Part shown: piece after piece, positions 15,733 through 23,588 of the stretch
Position numbering within the stretch: the stretch's first letter is position 1
Layout of the letters: each line of letters starts with the position of its first letter
From: Pseudotamlana agarivorans
GTDB taxonomy: Bacteria > Bacteroidota > Bacteroidia > Flavobacteriales > Flavobacteriaceae
DNA length: 42,350 nt
Reading direction: 5' to 3'
Assembly: GCF_001642835.1 (NCBI RefSeq)
Contig: NZ_LXEI01000023.1
Coordinates: 1 to 42,350 of the forward strand
Position numbers and translations under genes: made by a program
Notes under the pieces: model-generated
Told to the model about the DNA's origin: nothing
Database searches by the model: none
The model's input: the letters and a program-made list of their open reading frames with translations, nothing else

Positions 15733-16974
15733 TTGAAAAATTTACAATTACATAACGAACTTGTACCACATTTGTTCCGACAGGAATATGCAAAAATGAC
15801 GGCTGTATTATGCCGTCATTTTGGTTTAAGGCATATAGAGATTGCAGAGGACATTACCAGTGACACCTTCCTAAAGGCTTCCGAGCATTGGGCAATCAAC
15901 GGGGTTCCCGAAAACCCTACAGCATGGCTCTATACCGTTGCCAAAAATAAAGCCAAAGATTATTTTAAACATATTTCTATTGTTGAAACACACATTGAGA
16001 ATCACTTCCCATGCTATGAACCTGATTATTTAAATGAGATAGAATTCAGTAATCAACTTATTTCAGATAGTCAATTGGCTATGATATTTGCTGTTTGTAA
16101 TCCTGCAAACTCAAATGAAAGTCAAATTGCATTGGCTCTTCAAATTCTTTGTGGTTTTAGTGTAGAAGAAATTGCCAATGCGTTTCTCTCTAAAAGGGAA
16201 GCCATTAAAAAGAGGCTTCAGCGGGCAAGAAATAATCTTCGCGACAGCGGATTCCAATTAAAAATACTGTCTAAACAGCAAATACAATCTAGACAACATA
16301 CCGTTTTAAAAACTTTATATCTGTTATTTAACGAAGGCTATTTTTCTAAATCTAGCAATAACTTTATCCGTAAAGAACTTTGTTCAGAAGCTATTAGGTT
16401 GAATTTGTTATTAACCGGAAATTCACTCACTAACACTGCAGAAGCGAACGCATTATTGGCATTAATGTGCTTCCAGAGTTCACGCATTGAAGCACGAACA
16501 AACGAAAATGGTGAAGTCATTCTGTTTGATGAGCAGGACAAAAATCTGTGGGACACATCACTTATCGAACGAGGTAATTATTATTTGGTAAATGCAACAA
16601 ATGGTAAGGAAACCTCAAAATATCATTTGGAAGCGGCAATAGCCTATTGGCATACTACCAAAAAAAATGATAAATGGAAAAATATACTAAAGCTTTATAA
16701 TCAATTGGTTTTGATAGAATATTCGCCAATTACGTCTTTAAATAGAGTTTTTGCTATGGCAAAGGTATATGGTAATGCTAAAGCAATAGCTGAAGTTGAA
16801 AAACTAAAACCTATGGATGTTAGTTATTACCATTCCTTGTTAGGCTATTTGTATGAAAAAATAGAAGTTGAGAAATCTATTTCACATTATAAATTAGCAA
16901 TCAGTTTAAGTCATTCTGAATCAGAAAAATTAAGTTTTAAGAAAAAGATAAAGCAGTTAAACGGGGATAAGTAA
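15733..16974 (+). CDS. ECF42-type RNA polymerase sigma factor with C-terminal extension
   Basis: A 413-residue protein. Sigma region 2 (DITSDTFLKASEHWAINGVPENPTAWLYTVAKNKAKDYF, about residues 37-75, seen in parts) and region 4 (LCGFSVEEIANAFLSKREAIKKRL, about 139-162) are followed by a long helical, TPR-like extension that replaces an anti-sigma factor in the ECF42 group. The start is TTG at 15733; the first in-frame ATG lies at Met18 and would cut helix 1. It is coupled to the YCII gene, which is normally its main target. Confidence 0.88.
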   Translation: MKNLQLHNELVPHLFRQEYAKMTAVLCRHFGLRHIEIAEDITSDTFLKASEHWAINGVPENPTAWLYTVAKNKAKDYFKHISIVETHIENHFPCYEPDYLNEIEFSNQLISDSQLAMIFAVCNPANSNESQIALALQILCGFSVEEIANAFLSKREAIKKRLQRARNNLRDSGFQLKILSKQQIQSRQHTVLKTLYLLFNEGYFSKSSNNFIRKELCSEAIRLNLLLTGNSLTNTAEANALLALMCFQSSRIEARTNENGEVILFDEQDKNLWDTSLIERGNYYLVNATNGKETSKYHLEAAIAYWHTTKKNDKWKNILKLYNQLVLIEYSPITSLNRVFAMAKVYGNAKAIAEVEKLKPMDVSYYHSLLGYLYEKIEVEKSISHYKLAISLSHSESEKLSFKKKIKQLNGDK

Positions 16975-17001
16975 AAGAATCAATATTTTATCCTCTAGAA
17001 A

Positions 17002-17045
17002 TTGTCATAAGGCAAGGTTTTATTGATTTTATTTATTCAATTTTG
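17002..17045 (+). promoter_or_regulatory. Second copy of the Crp/Fnr-type dyad and promoter-like element
   Basis: TTGTC-ATAA-GGCAA (17002-17015) has the same 5-4-5 geometry as the element at 3804-3817, and the following 30 bases lead to CAATTTTG (17038-17045), again 44 bases in total. It ends 8 bases before the start of the small gene at 17053. It may mark a shared regulon with the VOC gene at 3877. Confidence 0.4.
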
Positions 17046-17052
17046 AATAAAA

Positions 17053-17301
17053 ATGAAAATGAGTAATCTAATGACTTTTACACAAGTAACGGTTGAGATT
17101 TTTAAAACCAATGTTGGTAACCAACAGTTAGCCAACAAAATAATTACAGACCTCAATCAATTATATCCTGAATATCATATCAATTTTGATTTAGAAGATT
17201 GTGATAAGATATTGCGTATAGAAAGTCATTCAGGTATTGATGTTTTGGGAATTATCAATTATAGTAATTTAAACAATTTAAAAATAAGCCGTATTAATTA
17301 G
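17053..17301 (+). CDS. Small hypothetical protein with FDLxDCDxILRI motif (paralogue)
   Basis: An 82-residue protein related to the gene at 10486: VTVEIFKTNVGN, a helix, then INFDLEDCDKILRIES near residues 41-56. Starts at 17059 or 17071 are also possible; the family core begins near TVEIFKTN. The conserved Asp-rich motif with one Cys suggests a functional site, possibly for metal. No known family was recognised. Confidence 0.72.
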   Translation: MKMSNLMTFTQVTVEIFKTNVGNQQLANKIITDLNQLYPEYHINFDLEDCDKILRIESHSGIDVLGIINYSNLNNLKISRIN

Positions 17302-17606
17302 AGAATTATAAACTAGACACTTTGCTCATTTTTACTTTAAACACTATGAAAGGTATTATCGAATGAGTTGAAAAATGAGGATTTCCTTATGTTTTTCTAC
17401 AAAAATATATGAAGATACTGCTTTCTGTCACTTCCCATTATTTTTTAGCTTTTTTCTCATAATCTAGTTAACATATCTATAATATTTATCAATAGCTGAT
17501 TGAAAATTGTCTTGTGTTATAAAGTAATTTAATTCGTCTCTAAAGATTTTAAGTCCTTTAATTTCTCAGTTTTTGTATGTGTTTTTCTTTGTTTCAAATT
17601 ATTTTA
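17302..17606. other. Long intergenic stretch with a minus-strand relic
   Basis: About 300 bases without a gene. On the minus strand, 17598-17464 translates to FETKKNTYKN-stop-EIKGLKIFRDELNYF and a further 17 residues to a TAG, with one in-frame TGA at 17568-17566 where TGG would restore tryptophan. Its composition looks protein-like, so it may be the decayed end of an unknown gene. The rest shows nothing recognisable. Confidence 0.3.
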
Positions 17607-17673
17607 TTGCAACAGAGTTGCGTTATTGTGTAAAAAGTATAAATTTGCAGAACACCTATAGCGACATAGTTGC
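17607..17673 (+). promoter_or_regulatory. Promoter between two GCAAC/GTTGC dyads (metal-repressor-like)
   Basis: A -33 TTG (17618-17620), a 19-base spacer and TAAATTTG (17640-17647) form a Bacteroidota promoter. GCAAC-AGA-GTTGC (17609-17621) overlaps the -33 element, and the near copy GCGAC-ATA-GTTGC (17661-17673) lies just beyond the expected start of transcription. Two such sites, centred 52 bases apart, fit repressor binding. The downstream gene encodes a DUF4625 lipoprotein after a leader of about 190 bases. The identity of the regulator, possibly Fur/Zur-like, is a guess. Confidence 0.5.
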
Positions 17674-17838
17674 GTTAGTGTTGAGAAATGATTAGGTGAG
17701 AAGTAAATTAAAAATTGTACCCAATCAATTGTAGATACGGAGTAAGATTAGGAGCAATTTTAAAAGAATGTTATTTTCAAATTTATAACAACTGAAAACT
17801 TAAGACATACTTAAATATAAATAATCAGAAAAATAACC

Positions 17839-18762
17839 ATGAAAACAAAATTAAAAAACCTCTTATTAGTAATCCCTTTGGTATGCTTGCTATTCTCTTC
17901 CTGTGAAAGCGATGATCCAGAACCATTAATGCCAACTATTGATAATGTGGAAATTGGACTCCAAAACAATGAAATAGGCGTTATTGGGCGTGACTTCCAC
18001 TTTAATGCAGAAATTCTTGCAGGCGATAAAATTGATCTTGTGCAAATAAAAATTGAGCCTAAAGAAGAAGAAACCTATGCAAGTCCCTGGAGCTATGAAA
18101 TAACTTGGAATGAATTTAAGGGTGTTAAAAATGCCACGGTTCATGAACACTTTAACATTCCTGAAGATGCTGTAGAAGGCGATTATGATTTTACAATTGT
18201 AGTAAGCGATGAAAATGGTGCCGTTTTAGAAGAAAAAAGAAATATTACAATAATGCTCCCTGAAAACCTGCCTGTTGATCCAATTTTGTCTCTCATAGGT
18301 ATATCTGATCCAGAAACTAATAGAGCTGTTTATAAATATTCTGGGGGTGAGGTGTTTGGAAATCCAGATTACACGCTTTATATGAACGATTTTCTTAGGG
18401 CAACTTTCTTTGTAGCAGGTATAAAAGGCGACGGACAATTTTATGTGGTGCTTATTAAAAAAGAGCTTAATCATAAGCCAGAGTCTATAGATGCTATAGA
18501 TTATTCTAAAACCATTATTTGGGATATTGAAAAGCATACAGGTGTAGAGGAGGCGCAAACCCTCGCTAATATAAATTTTGATACCGAAGCATATCCAGAC
18601 TTCTTAATAGGTGCGGAGTTTGATAATAATGAGCCTACACCTAACCCAATTTCTGGTATAAAGGCATGGGAAGCGGGAGAATATTATTTAGGATTTCTTT
18701 ATGAAAATACTACCTATAATATGAGTCTCTTTCATTATACAGAGGTCACATTAGAATTATAG
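17839..18762 (+). CDS. DUF4625 lipoprotein
   Basis: A 307-residue secreted lipoprotein: signal peptide with lipobox LLFSSC, Cys22 lipidated, followed by an acidic ESDDPEP linker. Ig-like DUF4625 sequence follows: IGVIGRDFHFNAEILAGDKI near residues 47-66, then EGDYDFTIVVSDENG near 118-132, and a second half with IKGDGQFYVVLIKKE. DUF4625 proteins are often found in Bacteroidota with metal-uptake TonB receptors, but none is adjacent here. The operator-like dyads upstream support metal-dependent control. Confidence 0.8.
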   Translation: MKTKLKNLLLVIPLVCLLFSSCESDDPEPLMPTIDNVEIGLQNNEIGVIGRDFHFNAEILAGDKIDLVQIKIEPKEEETYASPWSYEITWNEFKGVKNATVHEHFNIPEDAVEGDYDFTIVVSDENGAVLEEKRNITIMLPENLPVDPILSLIGISDPETNRAVYKYSGGEVFGNPDYTLYMNDFLRATFFVAGIKGDGQFYVVLIKKELNHKPESIDAIDYSKTIIWDIEKHTGVEEAQTLANINFDTEAYPDFLIGAEFDNNEPTPNPISGIKAWEAGEYYLGFLYENTTYNMSLFHYTEVTLEL

Positions 18763-18766
18763 GAAA

Positions 18767-18806
18767 TTTATCAGTGCATAAGTTGCAATACTTGTGCACT
18801 GATAAA
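18767..18806 (+). terminator. Strong hairpin after the DUF4625 gene
   Basis: A 17-base stem (TTTATCAGTGCATAAGT at 18767-18783 with ACTTGTGCACTGATAAA at 18790-18806) has one G-U pair and a 6-base loop. It starts 4 bases after the stop. The T-tract only follows at 18823 (TTTTT). It lies between convergent genes and probably acts on both strands. Confidence 0.7.
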
Positions 18807-18904
18807 TACAATTGTTGCTCTTTTTATCAATCCTGTCAGAAGTAGTTATAACATGAAAGGAAAAGATTAGTGTCTCCATATTATTGATATACCAAGCTGC
18901 TTAG

Positions 18905-19333
18905 TTATATTTTGCTTTTCATTTCTGTAGTAGGCAACAAACGTGAATCTTCAAGAGCAGCAGTTCTATGACCAACATTTTTTAGATAATCTTCGCTTTG
19001 CGCAAATTCCATAAATTTTAGTACCGATTGATGTTTAACCAATAATATTGCATCCCATTTTTCCGTTTCAGGTCCTATTAAAAAATCTTTTCCCTTTCCA
19101 TAATATACAATTTCACTACCTGCTTTTAGAAATTGTGATTTTGTGGTATCGAGATATAGCTGATAGGCTTCTTCTCCACTAATTTCTTGTTTGGGGCTTA
19201 GATGTTTTAAATTTGTATAATCAGCTGTTTCTTTAAACCTTAGCAGATTAAGCATTACAATTTCTCCCTTATCTTTAAAGTTTTGATAAAATTGTTTACC
19301 ACCATCAGGTGTTGCTTCTAGATATTTTTCCAT
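18905..19333 (-). CDS. DUF1330-like protein
   Basis: A 142-residue protein of the DUF1330 dimeric alpha-beta-barrel group: GEIVMLNLLRFKETADY near residues 23-39, GEEAYQLYLDTT near 53-64, and WDAILLVKHQSVLKFMEFAQSEDY near 88-111, with a final RTAALEDSRLLPT. Function unknown. It is the only minus-strand gene in the first 31 kb and is divergent from the second ArsR operon, so the 134-base gap may serve both. Confidence 0.82.
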   Translation of the reverse strand: MEKYLEATPDGGKQFYQNFKDKGEIVMLNLLRFKETADYTNLKHLSPKQEISGEEAYQLYLDTTKSQFLKAGSEIVYYGKGKDFLIGPETEKWDAILLVKHQSVLKFMEFAQSEDYLKNVGHRTAALEDSRLLPTTEMKSKI

Positions 19334-19418
19334 TACAAACTATTTAATCTAACCGTTTATTTACAGTTGTCTAATTTAAAATAATACACATATTCTATCT
19401 TATTTTTCTTAAAAAAAA

Positions 19419-19468
19419 TTGCGCAATTAAATAACTGCACTTATATTTGCTGTCAAATAACTGCGTAA
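19419..19468 (+). promoter_or_regulatory. Promoter and dyad operator of the second ArsR operon
   Basis: TTG (19419-19421), a 20-base spacer and TATATTTG (19442-19449) form the promoter, 18 bases before the ATG at 19468. The half-sites TTGCGCAATTA (19419-19429) and TAACTGCGTAA (19458-19468) match at 9 of 11 inverted positions. All distances equal those at 192-241, so the promoter-operator unit is duplicated with the gene. The leader should be about 10-12 bases. Confidence 0.72.
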
Positions 19469-19794
19469 TGAAATTAAGGAGAGACGTTTTTCAAGCCATA
19501 GCCGACCCAACTAGACGAACAATTATCACATTGGTGGCAGCAAGTGCTATGACACCAAGTGCTATTGCCGAAAACTTTGATTATTCCAGACAAACCATTT
19601 CCAAACACATTCAAATTCTTACCGAATGTGAGTTGTTGAAACAGGAACAAAAGGGAAGAGAAATATACTATGAGCTTAACCCTAACGGAATGAAACAAAT
19701 AGCTGATTTTATAGAGCCTTTTAGAAAAATGTGGGACGACCGATTTAATTCATTGGAAGCAATTATGAAGCAGCATCAATCAAATAATACATAA
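19468..19794 (+). CDS. ArsR-family winged-helix repressor (paralogue)
   Basis: I use ATG 19468 ([18 protein letters not shown]); the TTG at 19447 lies inside the promoter. The 108-residue product is closely similar along its whole length to the repressor at 241, including [20 protein letters not shown] in the recognition region and KGREIYYEL in the wing. It heads an operon with SRPBCC, DoxX-like and DUF1801 genes that mirrors the first ArsR operon. Cross-regulation between the two copies is possible because their operators are similar. Confidence 0.92.
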   Translation: MKLRRDVFQAIADPTRRTIITLVAASAMTPSAIAENFDYSRQTISKHIQILTECELLKQEQKGREIYYELNPNGMKQIADFIEPFRKMWDDRFNSLEAIMKQHQSNNT

Positions 19795-19798
19795 ACTT

Positions 19799-20257
19799 AT
19801 GGACCAAAAAACAAAAATCAATGCTCTAGAAGGTAAGCAAGAGCTAACTATCACGAGAGAATTTGACCTTCCTGTTGAACTTGTATACAAAGCCTATACC
19901 GAAGCAGAATTTGTAGCACAATGGATGGGAACAAAAGTGATAAAGCTTGAAAATAGAAATCACGGGTGCTACCAATTCGAGACTTCACACGAAGGCAATG
20001 TAATGTTTAAGGCAAATGGAACCATTCATAAAATTGTTACTAATCAAGAAATAGTACGAACTTTTGAAATGGAAAATATGTCAATAGGTGTACAATTGGA
20101 GTTCTTGAATTTTGAAAAAGTTACAGAAGACAAAAGCAAGTTAACCATTCAGATTATTTATAAATCTGAAGCACATCGTGCTGAGCAATTAAAACTACCT
20201 TTTGCTTATGGCTTAAATATGGCTCACGATAAATTAGAGGAAATATTTACAAACTAA
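19799..20257 (+). CDS. SRPBCC/AHSA1-domain protein
   Basis: A 152-residue SRPBCC protein: LTITREFDLPVELVYKAYTEAE near residues 16-37, a VAQWMGTKV segment, and FAYGLNMAHDKLEEIF at the end. Its start lies 4 bases after the ArsR stop. It belongs to the same general group as the two AHSA1 genes of the first operon but is shorter and clearly divergent. Ligand unknown. Confidence 0.9.
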   Translation: MDQKTKINALEGKQELTITREFDLPVELVYKAYTEAEFVAQWMGTKVIKLENRNHGCYQFETSHEGNVMFKANGTIHKIVTNQEIVRTFEMENMSIGVQLEFLNFEKVTEDKSKLTIQIIYKSEAHRAEQLKLPFAYGLNMAHDKLEEIFTN

Positions 20258-20268
20258 AAAAAGTCATA

Positions 20269-20646
20269 ATGAAAAAAAGAGATAAAATTATTTATTGGAT
20301 AGCCACAATTTGGCTTTCCTTAGGAATGTTATCAACAGGAATTGTACAATTGTTACAATTAGAAGAAAACATTCAAAGTATGGAATTACTAGGCTATCCT
20401 ATGTATTTGTTAAGCATTCTAGGTGTATGGAAAATTCTAGGAGTTATAGCAATACTCCTTCCGAAATTTCCACTATTAAAGGAATGGGCTTATGCAGGAT
20501 TTTTCTTTGTAATGTCAGGTGCTATTATTTCCCATTTAGCAGTTGGAGATGAATTAATAACACTTTTTGGACCGATTTTACTTTTAGTTCTTACAGTAGC
20601 ATCTTGGTATTTTAGACCGGCAAACAGAAAATTAGAAAAACTATAA
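20269..20646 (+). CDS. DoxX-like membrane protein (paralogue)
   Basis: A 125-residue protein with four hydrophobic helices, paralogous to that at 1566: GYPMYLLSILGVWKILGV near residues 42-59 and LKEWAYAGFFF near 70-80. It occupies the same position after the SRPBCC gene as in the first ArsR operon. Role unknown; the DoxX superfamily suggests a membrane redox or transport link. Confidence 0.87.
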   Translation: MKKRDKIIYWIATIWLSLGMLSTGIVQLLQLEENIQSMELLGYPMYLLSILGVWKILGVIAILLPKFPLLKEWAYAGFFFVMSGAIISHLAVGDELITLFGPILLLVLTVASWYFRPANRKLEKL

Positions 20647-20648
20647 AT

Positions 20649-21005
20649 ATGGCAGATTTAAAACCTAAAACAGTTGATGAGTTTATTGATATTTCACCAC
20701 AAGAATCTCAAGAAGTAATGATTAAGCTGAAAAAGCTAATTGAAGCTACTGAACCAAATGCAGAAAGTGGTATTAGTTGGAATGTGCCCATCTATAAATA
20801 CAACGGAATTCTTGCAGGATTTTCATTAGCTAAAAAACACGTAAGTTTTGGCATAGATTCTTTAACCGAAGAGATGCGTAAAATATTGGAAGAAAAGGGG
20901 TATAAAACAGGAAAAAAGACAATCCAGATAAAATTTGACCAAGATATCCCTACAGAAGAATTTAAGCAACTGATTAAAGCACAAGCAAAACTGAACAATA
21001 TTTAA
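20649..21005 (+). CDS. DUF1801 protein (iron-chaperone-like)
   Basis: A 118-residue DUF1801 protein: TVDEFIDISPQESQEVMIKLKKLI near residues 8-31, then GISWNVPIYKYNGILAGFSLAKKHVSFG near 42-69, and a lysine-rich end with KTIQIKFDQDIP. It starts 2 bases after the DoxX-like stop. Annotation as an iron chaperone rests on distant similarity to frataxin-like proteins only. Confidence 0.85.
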   Translation: MADLKPKTVDEFIDISPQESQEVMIKLKKLIEATEPNAESGISWNVPIYKYNGILAGFSLAKKHVSFGIDSLTEEMRKILEEKGYKTGKKTIQIKFDQDIPTEEFKQLIKAQAKLNNI

Positions 21006-21107
21006 TATTATACGAATTACAACCAACAGTAATGAATAAACAACTGTAAGTAGTGTAATTACAACCACAAGTATTTGCTTTTTATGCGTTTTAACCTCGC
21101 TTCAAAA

Positions 21108-21115
21108 TAACTTTG
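21108..21115 (+). promoter_or_regulatory. -7 promoter element
   Basis: TAACTTTG fits TAnnTTTG and lies 24 bases before the ATG at 21140; no clear -33 TTG is seen at the right distance. It probably drives the HTH-pentapeptide gene. Confidence 0.45.
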
Positions 21116-21139
21116 TCGCATAATTTTAAAACTAAAAAA

Positions 21140-22018
21140 ATGAATAGTACTAAAACAATTGGAATCAAAATTTCCGAAGCGAGAAAAAAAGCAAACATTT
21201 CACAAGCTAAACTAGCTGAACTTTTATTTATTAGTCCACAAGCTGTTGGCAAATGGGAACGTGGAGAATCAATGCCAGACATCACTACATTTAACCGTCT
21301 TGCTGAAATTCTTAATGTTGACCTAAATTATTTTTCAGAAACTTTTCAATCAACGTCCCCAAAAACAGAGTCTCAATCTGAAGAGAAAGAAAATACTGAT
21401 ACAAAAAACATCAGTTGGGATATGTCTAGTGGGAATTGGGTGGATGCAGACTTTTCAGGTTTGAAGAACCTTAAAGATAAATTCAGCAACTCTAATATGC
21501 AACGCTGTAAATTTATCGGTTCTGAATTATCAGGACTTCAATTAAAAGGTAACAATATTGATGGATGTGATTTTACAGATTCTGAAATAAAAGACAGTCG
21601 AATACAAGGCTCCCAATTAATAAAAAATAAATTTCAAAATTGTGCATTACAAGAATCTGAATTTTCACAAAACCACATCAAAAACTGTAATTTTTCAAAT
21701 GCCAATTTATCTAAGGTAAAGTTTATTTCAGGAACTTTTATAAATATAGAAGTGATAAAAACTGTTTGGAATCAAACCTCTTTTATTAAAATGTATTTTG
21801 AAAACATTGTTTTTGAAGGAAATATCGACAACTGTTCTTTTGATAATTGCAGATTCAAGAAAGTAACATTTCAAAATGCAGTATTAACCAATACTTTTTA
21901 TAAAGGTAGAAAAATGAAAGGAGTTAAGTTTATCAACTGTAAAGCAGATAAAATGACTTACGAGTTTTTAAAAAATGCAAAGGCAGATTTGAAGGAGGTT
22001 ACATTGTTATCGGAATAA
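21140..22018 (+). CDS. XRE-type HTH protein fused to pentapeptide repeats
   Basis: I use ATG 21140; the TTG at 21113 overlaps the -7 element. The 292-residue product has an N-terminal HTH_XRE domain (ISEARKKANISQAKLAELLF and VGKWERGESMPD, about residues 10-52), a Ser/Glu-rich linker (70-95), and then a right-handed beta-helix of pentapeptide repeats (about 108-285: for example CDFTD, CNFSN, CSFDN, VKFIN). Pentapeptide repeats can mimic DNA or mediate protein contacts, so this may be a regulator with a self-modulating C-terminus. Confidence 0.85.
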   Translation: MNSTKTIGIKISEARKKANISQAKLAELLFISPQAVGKWERGESMPDITTFNRLAEILNVDLNYFSETFQSTSPKTESQSEEKENTDTKNISWDMSSGNWVDADFSGLKNLKDKFSNSNMQRCKFIGSELSGLQLKGNNIDGCDFTDSEIKDSRIQGSQLIKNKFQNCALQESEFSQNHIKNCNFSNANLSKVKFISGTFINIEVIKTVWNQTSFIKMYFENIVFEGNIDNCSFDNCRFKKVTFQNAVLTNTFYKGRKMKGVKFINCKADKMTYEFLKNAKADLKEVTLLSE

Positions 22019-22024
22019 ACAACT

Positions 22025-22192
22025 ATGATAGACGAAAAAATAAACCTATCAGAATTAAAAAACTTAAGGTTTGAATACATTAAAAATGAATATGTGGTAA
22101 CTTTAGTTGATAACCTAGGTTTTGAAATATTAAAAGGTTATGGAATTTCAATTACAGAAGCTATCAATGATTTACATCAAAATTTAATATGA
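22025..22192 (+). CDS. Small 55-residue hypothetical protein
   Basis: ATG 22025 starts a 55-codon ORF (MIDEKINLSELKNLRFEYIK at its N-terminus, ending AINDLHQNLI). It lies 6 bases after the pentapeptide gene and overlaps the hydrolase start by 4 bases (ATGA), which suggests translational coupling. A decayed copy of its last 13 codons at 13410 shows that it existed elsewhere in the array, supporting it as a real gene. Fold or role not recognised. Confidence 0.6.
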   Translation: MIDEKINLSELKNLRFEYIKNEYVVTLVDNLGFEILKGYGISITEAINDLHQNLI

Positions 22193-22962
22193 AAATGAAA
22201 TTTAGGCACAAATCAGAAACTTTTGTAGAAATAGATTCTGCTAAAATTTATTACGAAGAATTAGGAAATTCTCAAAAACAGCCATTGATATTCTTACACG
22301 GAGGTTTTGGAAATATAGAAGATTTTAATGGAATGATTCCTTTACTTAAAAAAGAGTACCGAATTATCGGAATTGACAGTAGAGGGCAAGGTAAATCTAC
22401 TTTAGGTGTTAACGAACTTAGTTATGCTCAACTTGAAATAGACGTTAAAACAATCATTGCGAAGCTAAATTTGGAGAATCCTATTATCATTGGTTTTAGT
22501 GATGGTGGTATTGTTGGGTTACGGCTTGCTTCTGTAAATGAGATTAATATTGATAAACTTATTGTGATTGGTACAACTTGGCATTCAAAATCTCTAGAAA
22601 AATCAAAAGATATACTTGGAGGAATCACTGCAAATAGTTGGAAAGAAAAATTTCCAAACACATTTGAAATTTATCAACGAATAAATCCAACACCTGATTT
22701 TGATGTTTTGACAAAAGCAATTGTCCCTATGTGGATTGATGAAACAGCTACGGGGCACCCTAATGATAAGGTTGAAAATATAACCTGTCCAACTTTAATC
22801 GTAAGAGGAGACAAAGACTTTTTAGTAGGAAAAAGGCATACGTTTGAACTATCAGAAAAAATAAAAGATTCAAACTTAGCAAATATCCCTTTTTGCGGAC
22901 ACGAAGTGTATGTGGAGCAACCAGAGCTACTAATGAGTATTGTTAATCAGTTTTTAAGCTAG
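22189..22962 (+). CDS. Alpha/beta hydrolase
   Basis: A 257-residue alpha/beta hydrolase: oxyanion-loop PLIFLHGGFGN near residues 32-42, the strand IGIDSRGQGKS (60-70), the nucleophile elbow GFSDGG (102-107) with Ser104, an acid at Asp208 or Asp210 (RGDKDFL), and His238 (CGHEVY). It is not closely related to the hydrolase at 5119. Ester or C-C bond hydrolysis is expected; substrate unknown. ATG 22195 is an alternative start. Confidence 0.88.
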   Translation: MKMKFRHKSETFVEIDSAKIYYEELGNSQKQPLIFLHGGFGNIEDFNGMIPLLKKEYRIIGIDSRGQGKSTLGVNELSYAQLEIDVKTIIAKLNLENPIIIGFSDGGIVGLRLASVNEINIDKLIVIGTTWHSKSLEKSKDILGGITANSWKEKFPNTFEIYQRINPTPDFDVLTKAIVPMWIDETATGHPNDKVENITCPTLIVRGDKDFLVGKRHTFELSEKIKDSNLANIPFCGHEVYVEQPELLMSIVNQFLS

Positions 22963-23009
22963 GTTTATAAGAGTTACTAAACGAATTGCAAAAATTAAAA
23001 AAATCTTAA

Positions 23010-23588
23010 ATGGAAAAAGTTGACCAATATATCGAAAAGATAAAAAATTGGAAAGAAGAAACCATTCTCCTGAGAGAAATCTGTTTAAAATGTGGCCTCG
23101 AAGAAGATTTTAAATGGATGCATCCTTGTTATACTTTTCAAGGTAAAAACATTGTACTCATTCACGGATTTAAAGAGTATTGTGCCTTGTTATTTCATAA
23201 AGGAGCATTACTGAACGATGCTAACAACCTTTTAATTCAACAAACCGAAAACGTCCAGTCAGCTCGTCAAATTCGATTCATAAACGAACAGGAGATTATT
23301 GACTTAAAAGCAGTTATCAAAGCTTATGTTTTTGAAGCCATAGAGGTCGAAAAGGTAGGACTGGAAGTAAAAATGAAAAAGACTTCTGAATATGAAATTC
23401 CTCATGAACTTGAAGAAACATTTAAAAACAATCCCGAATTAGAGACAGCATTTTTTAACCTAACCCCAGGGAGACAAAAAGGGTATTTACTCTATTTCTC
23501 ACAAGCCAAGCAATCTAAAACACGAATATCAAGAATTGATAAAGCAAAACCGAAAATTTTTGAGGGAAAAGGACATAACGAAATATAA
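23010..23588 (+). CDS. YdeI-family protein, full length
   Basis: A 192-residue protein of the YdeI / OmpD-associated (DUF1801-plus-C-terminal) family: EETILLREICLKCGLEEDFKWMHPCYTFQGKNIVLIHGFKEYCALLFHKG over residues 16-65, in parts, and a C-terminal half with ELEETFKNNPELETAFFNLTPGRQKGYLLYFSQAK. This C-terminal part is what the truncated paralogue at 12305 lacks. Biochemical function unknown. It is the last gene of the small-gene array. Confidence 0.85.
   Translation: MEKVDQYIEKIKNWKEETILLREICLKCGLEEDFKWMHPCYTFQGKNIVLIHGFKEYCALLFHKGALLNDANNLLIQQTENVQSARQIRFINEQEIIDLKAVIKAYVFEAIEVEKVGLEVKMKKTSEYEIPHELEETFKNNPELETAFFNLTPGRQKGYLLYFSQAKQSKTRISRIDKAKPKIFEGKGHNEI

Noticed and set aside
241-23588. 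The small-gene array as an integron cassette array with attC sites
   Set aside because: Most genes overlap or lie within a few bases, leaving no room for attC sites, and no integrase gene is in the window. Only the hairpin at 31860 has attC-like symmetry, and it lacks clear RYYYAAC/GTTRRRY cores in the right order.
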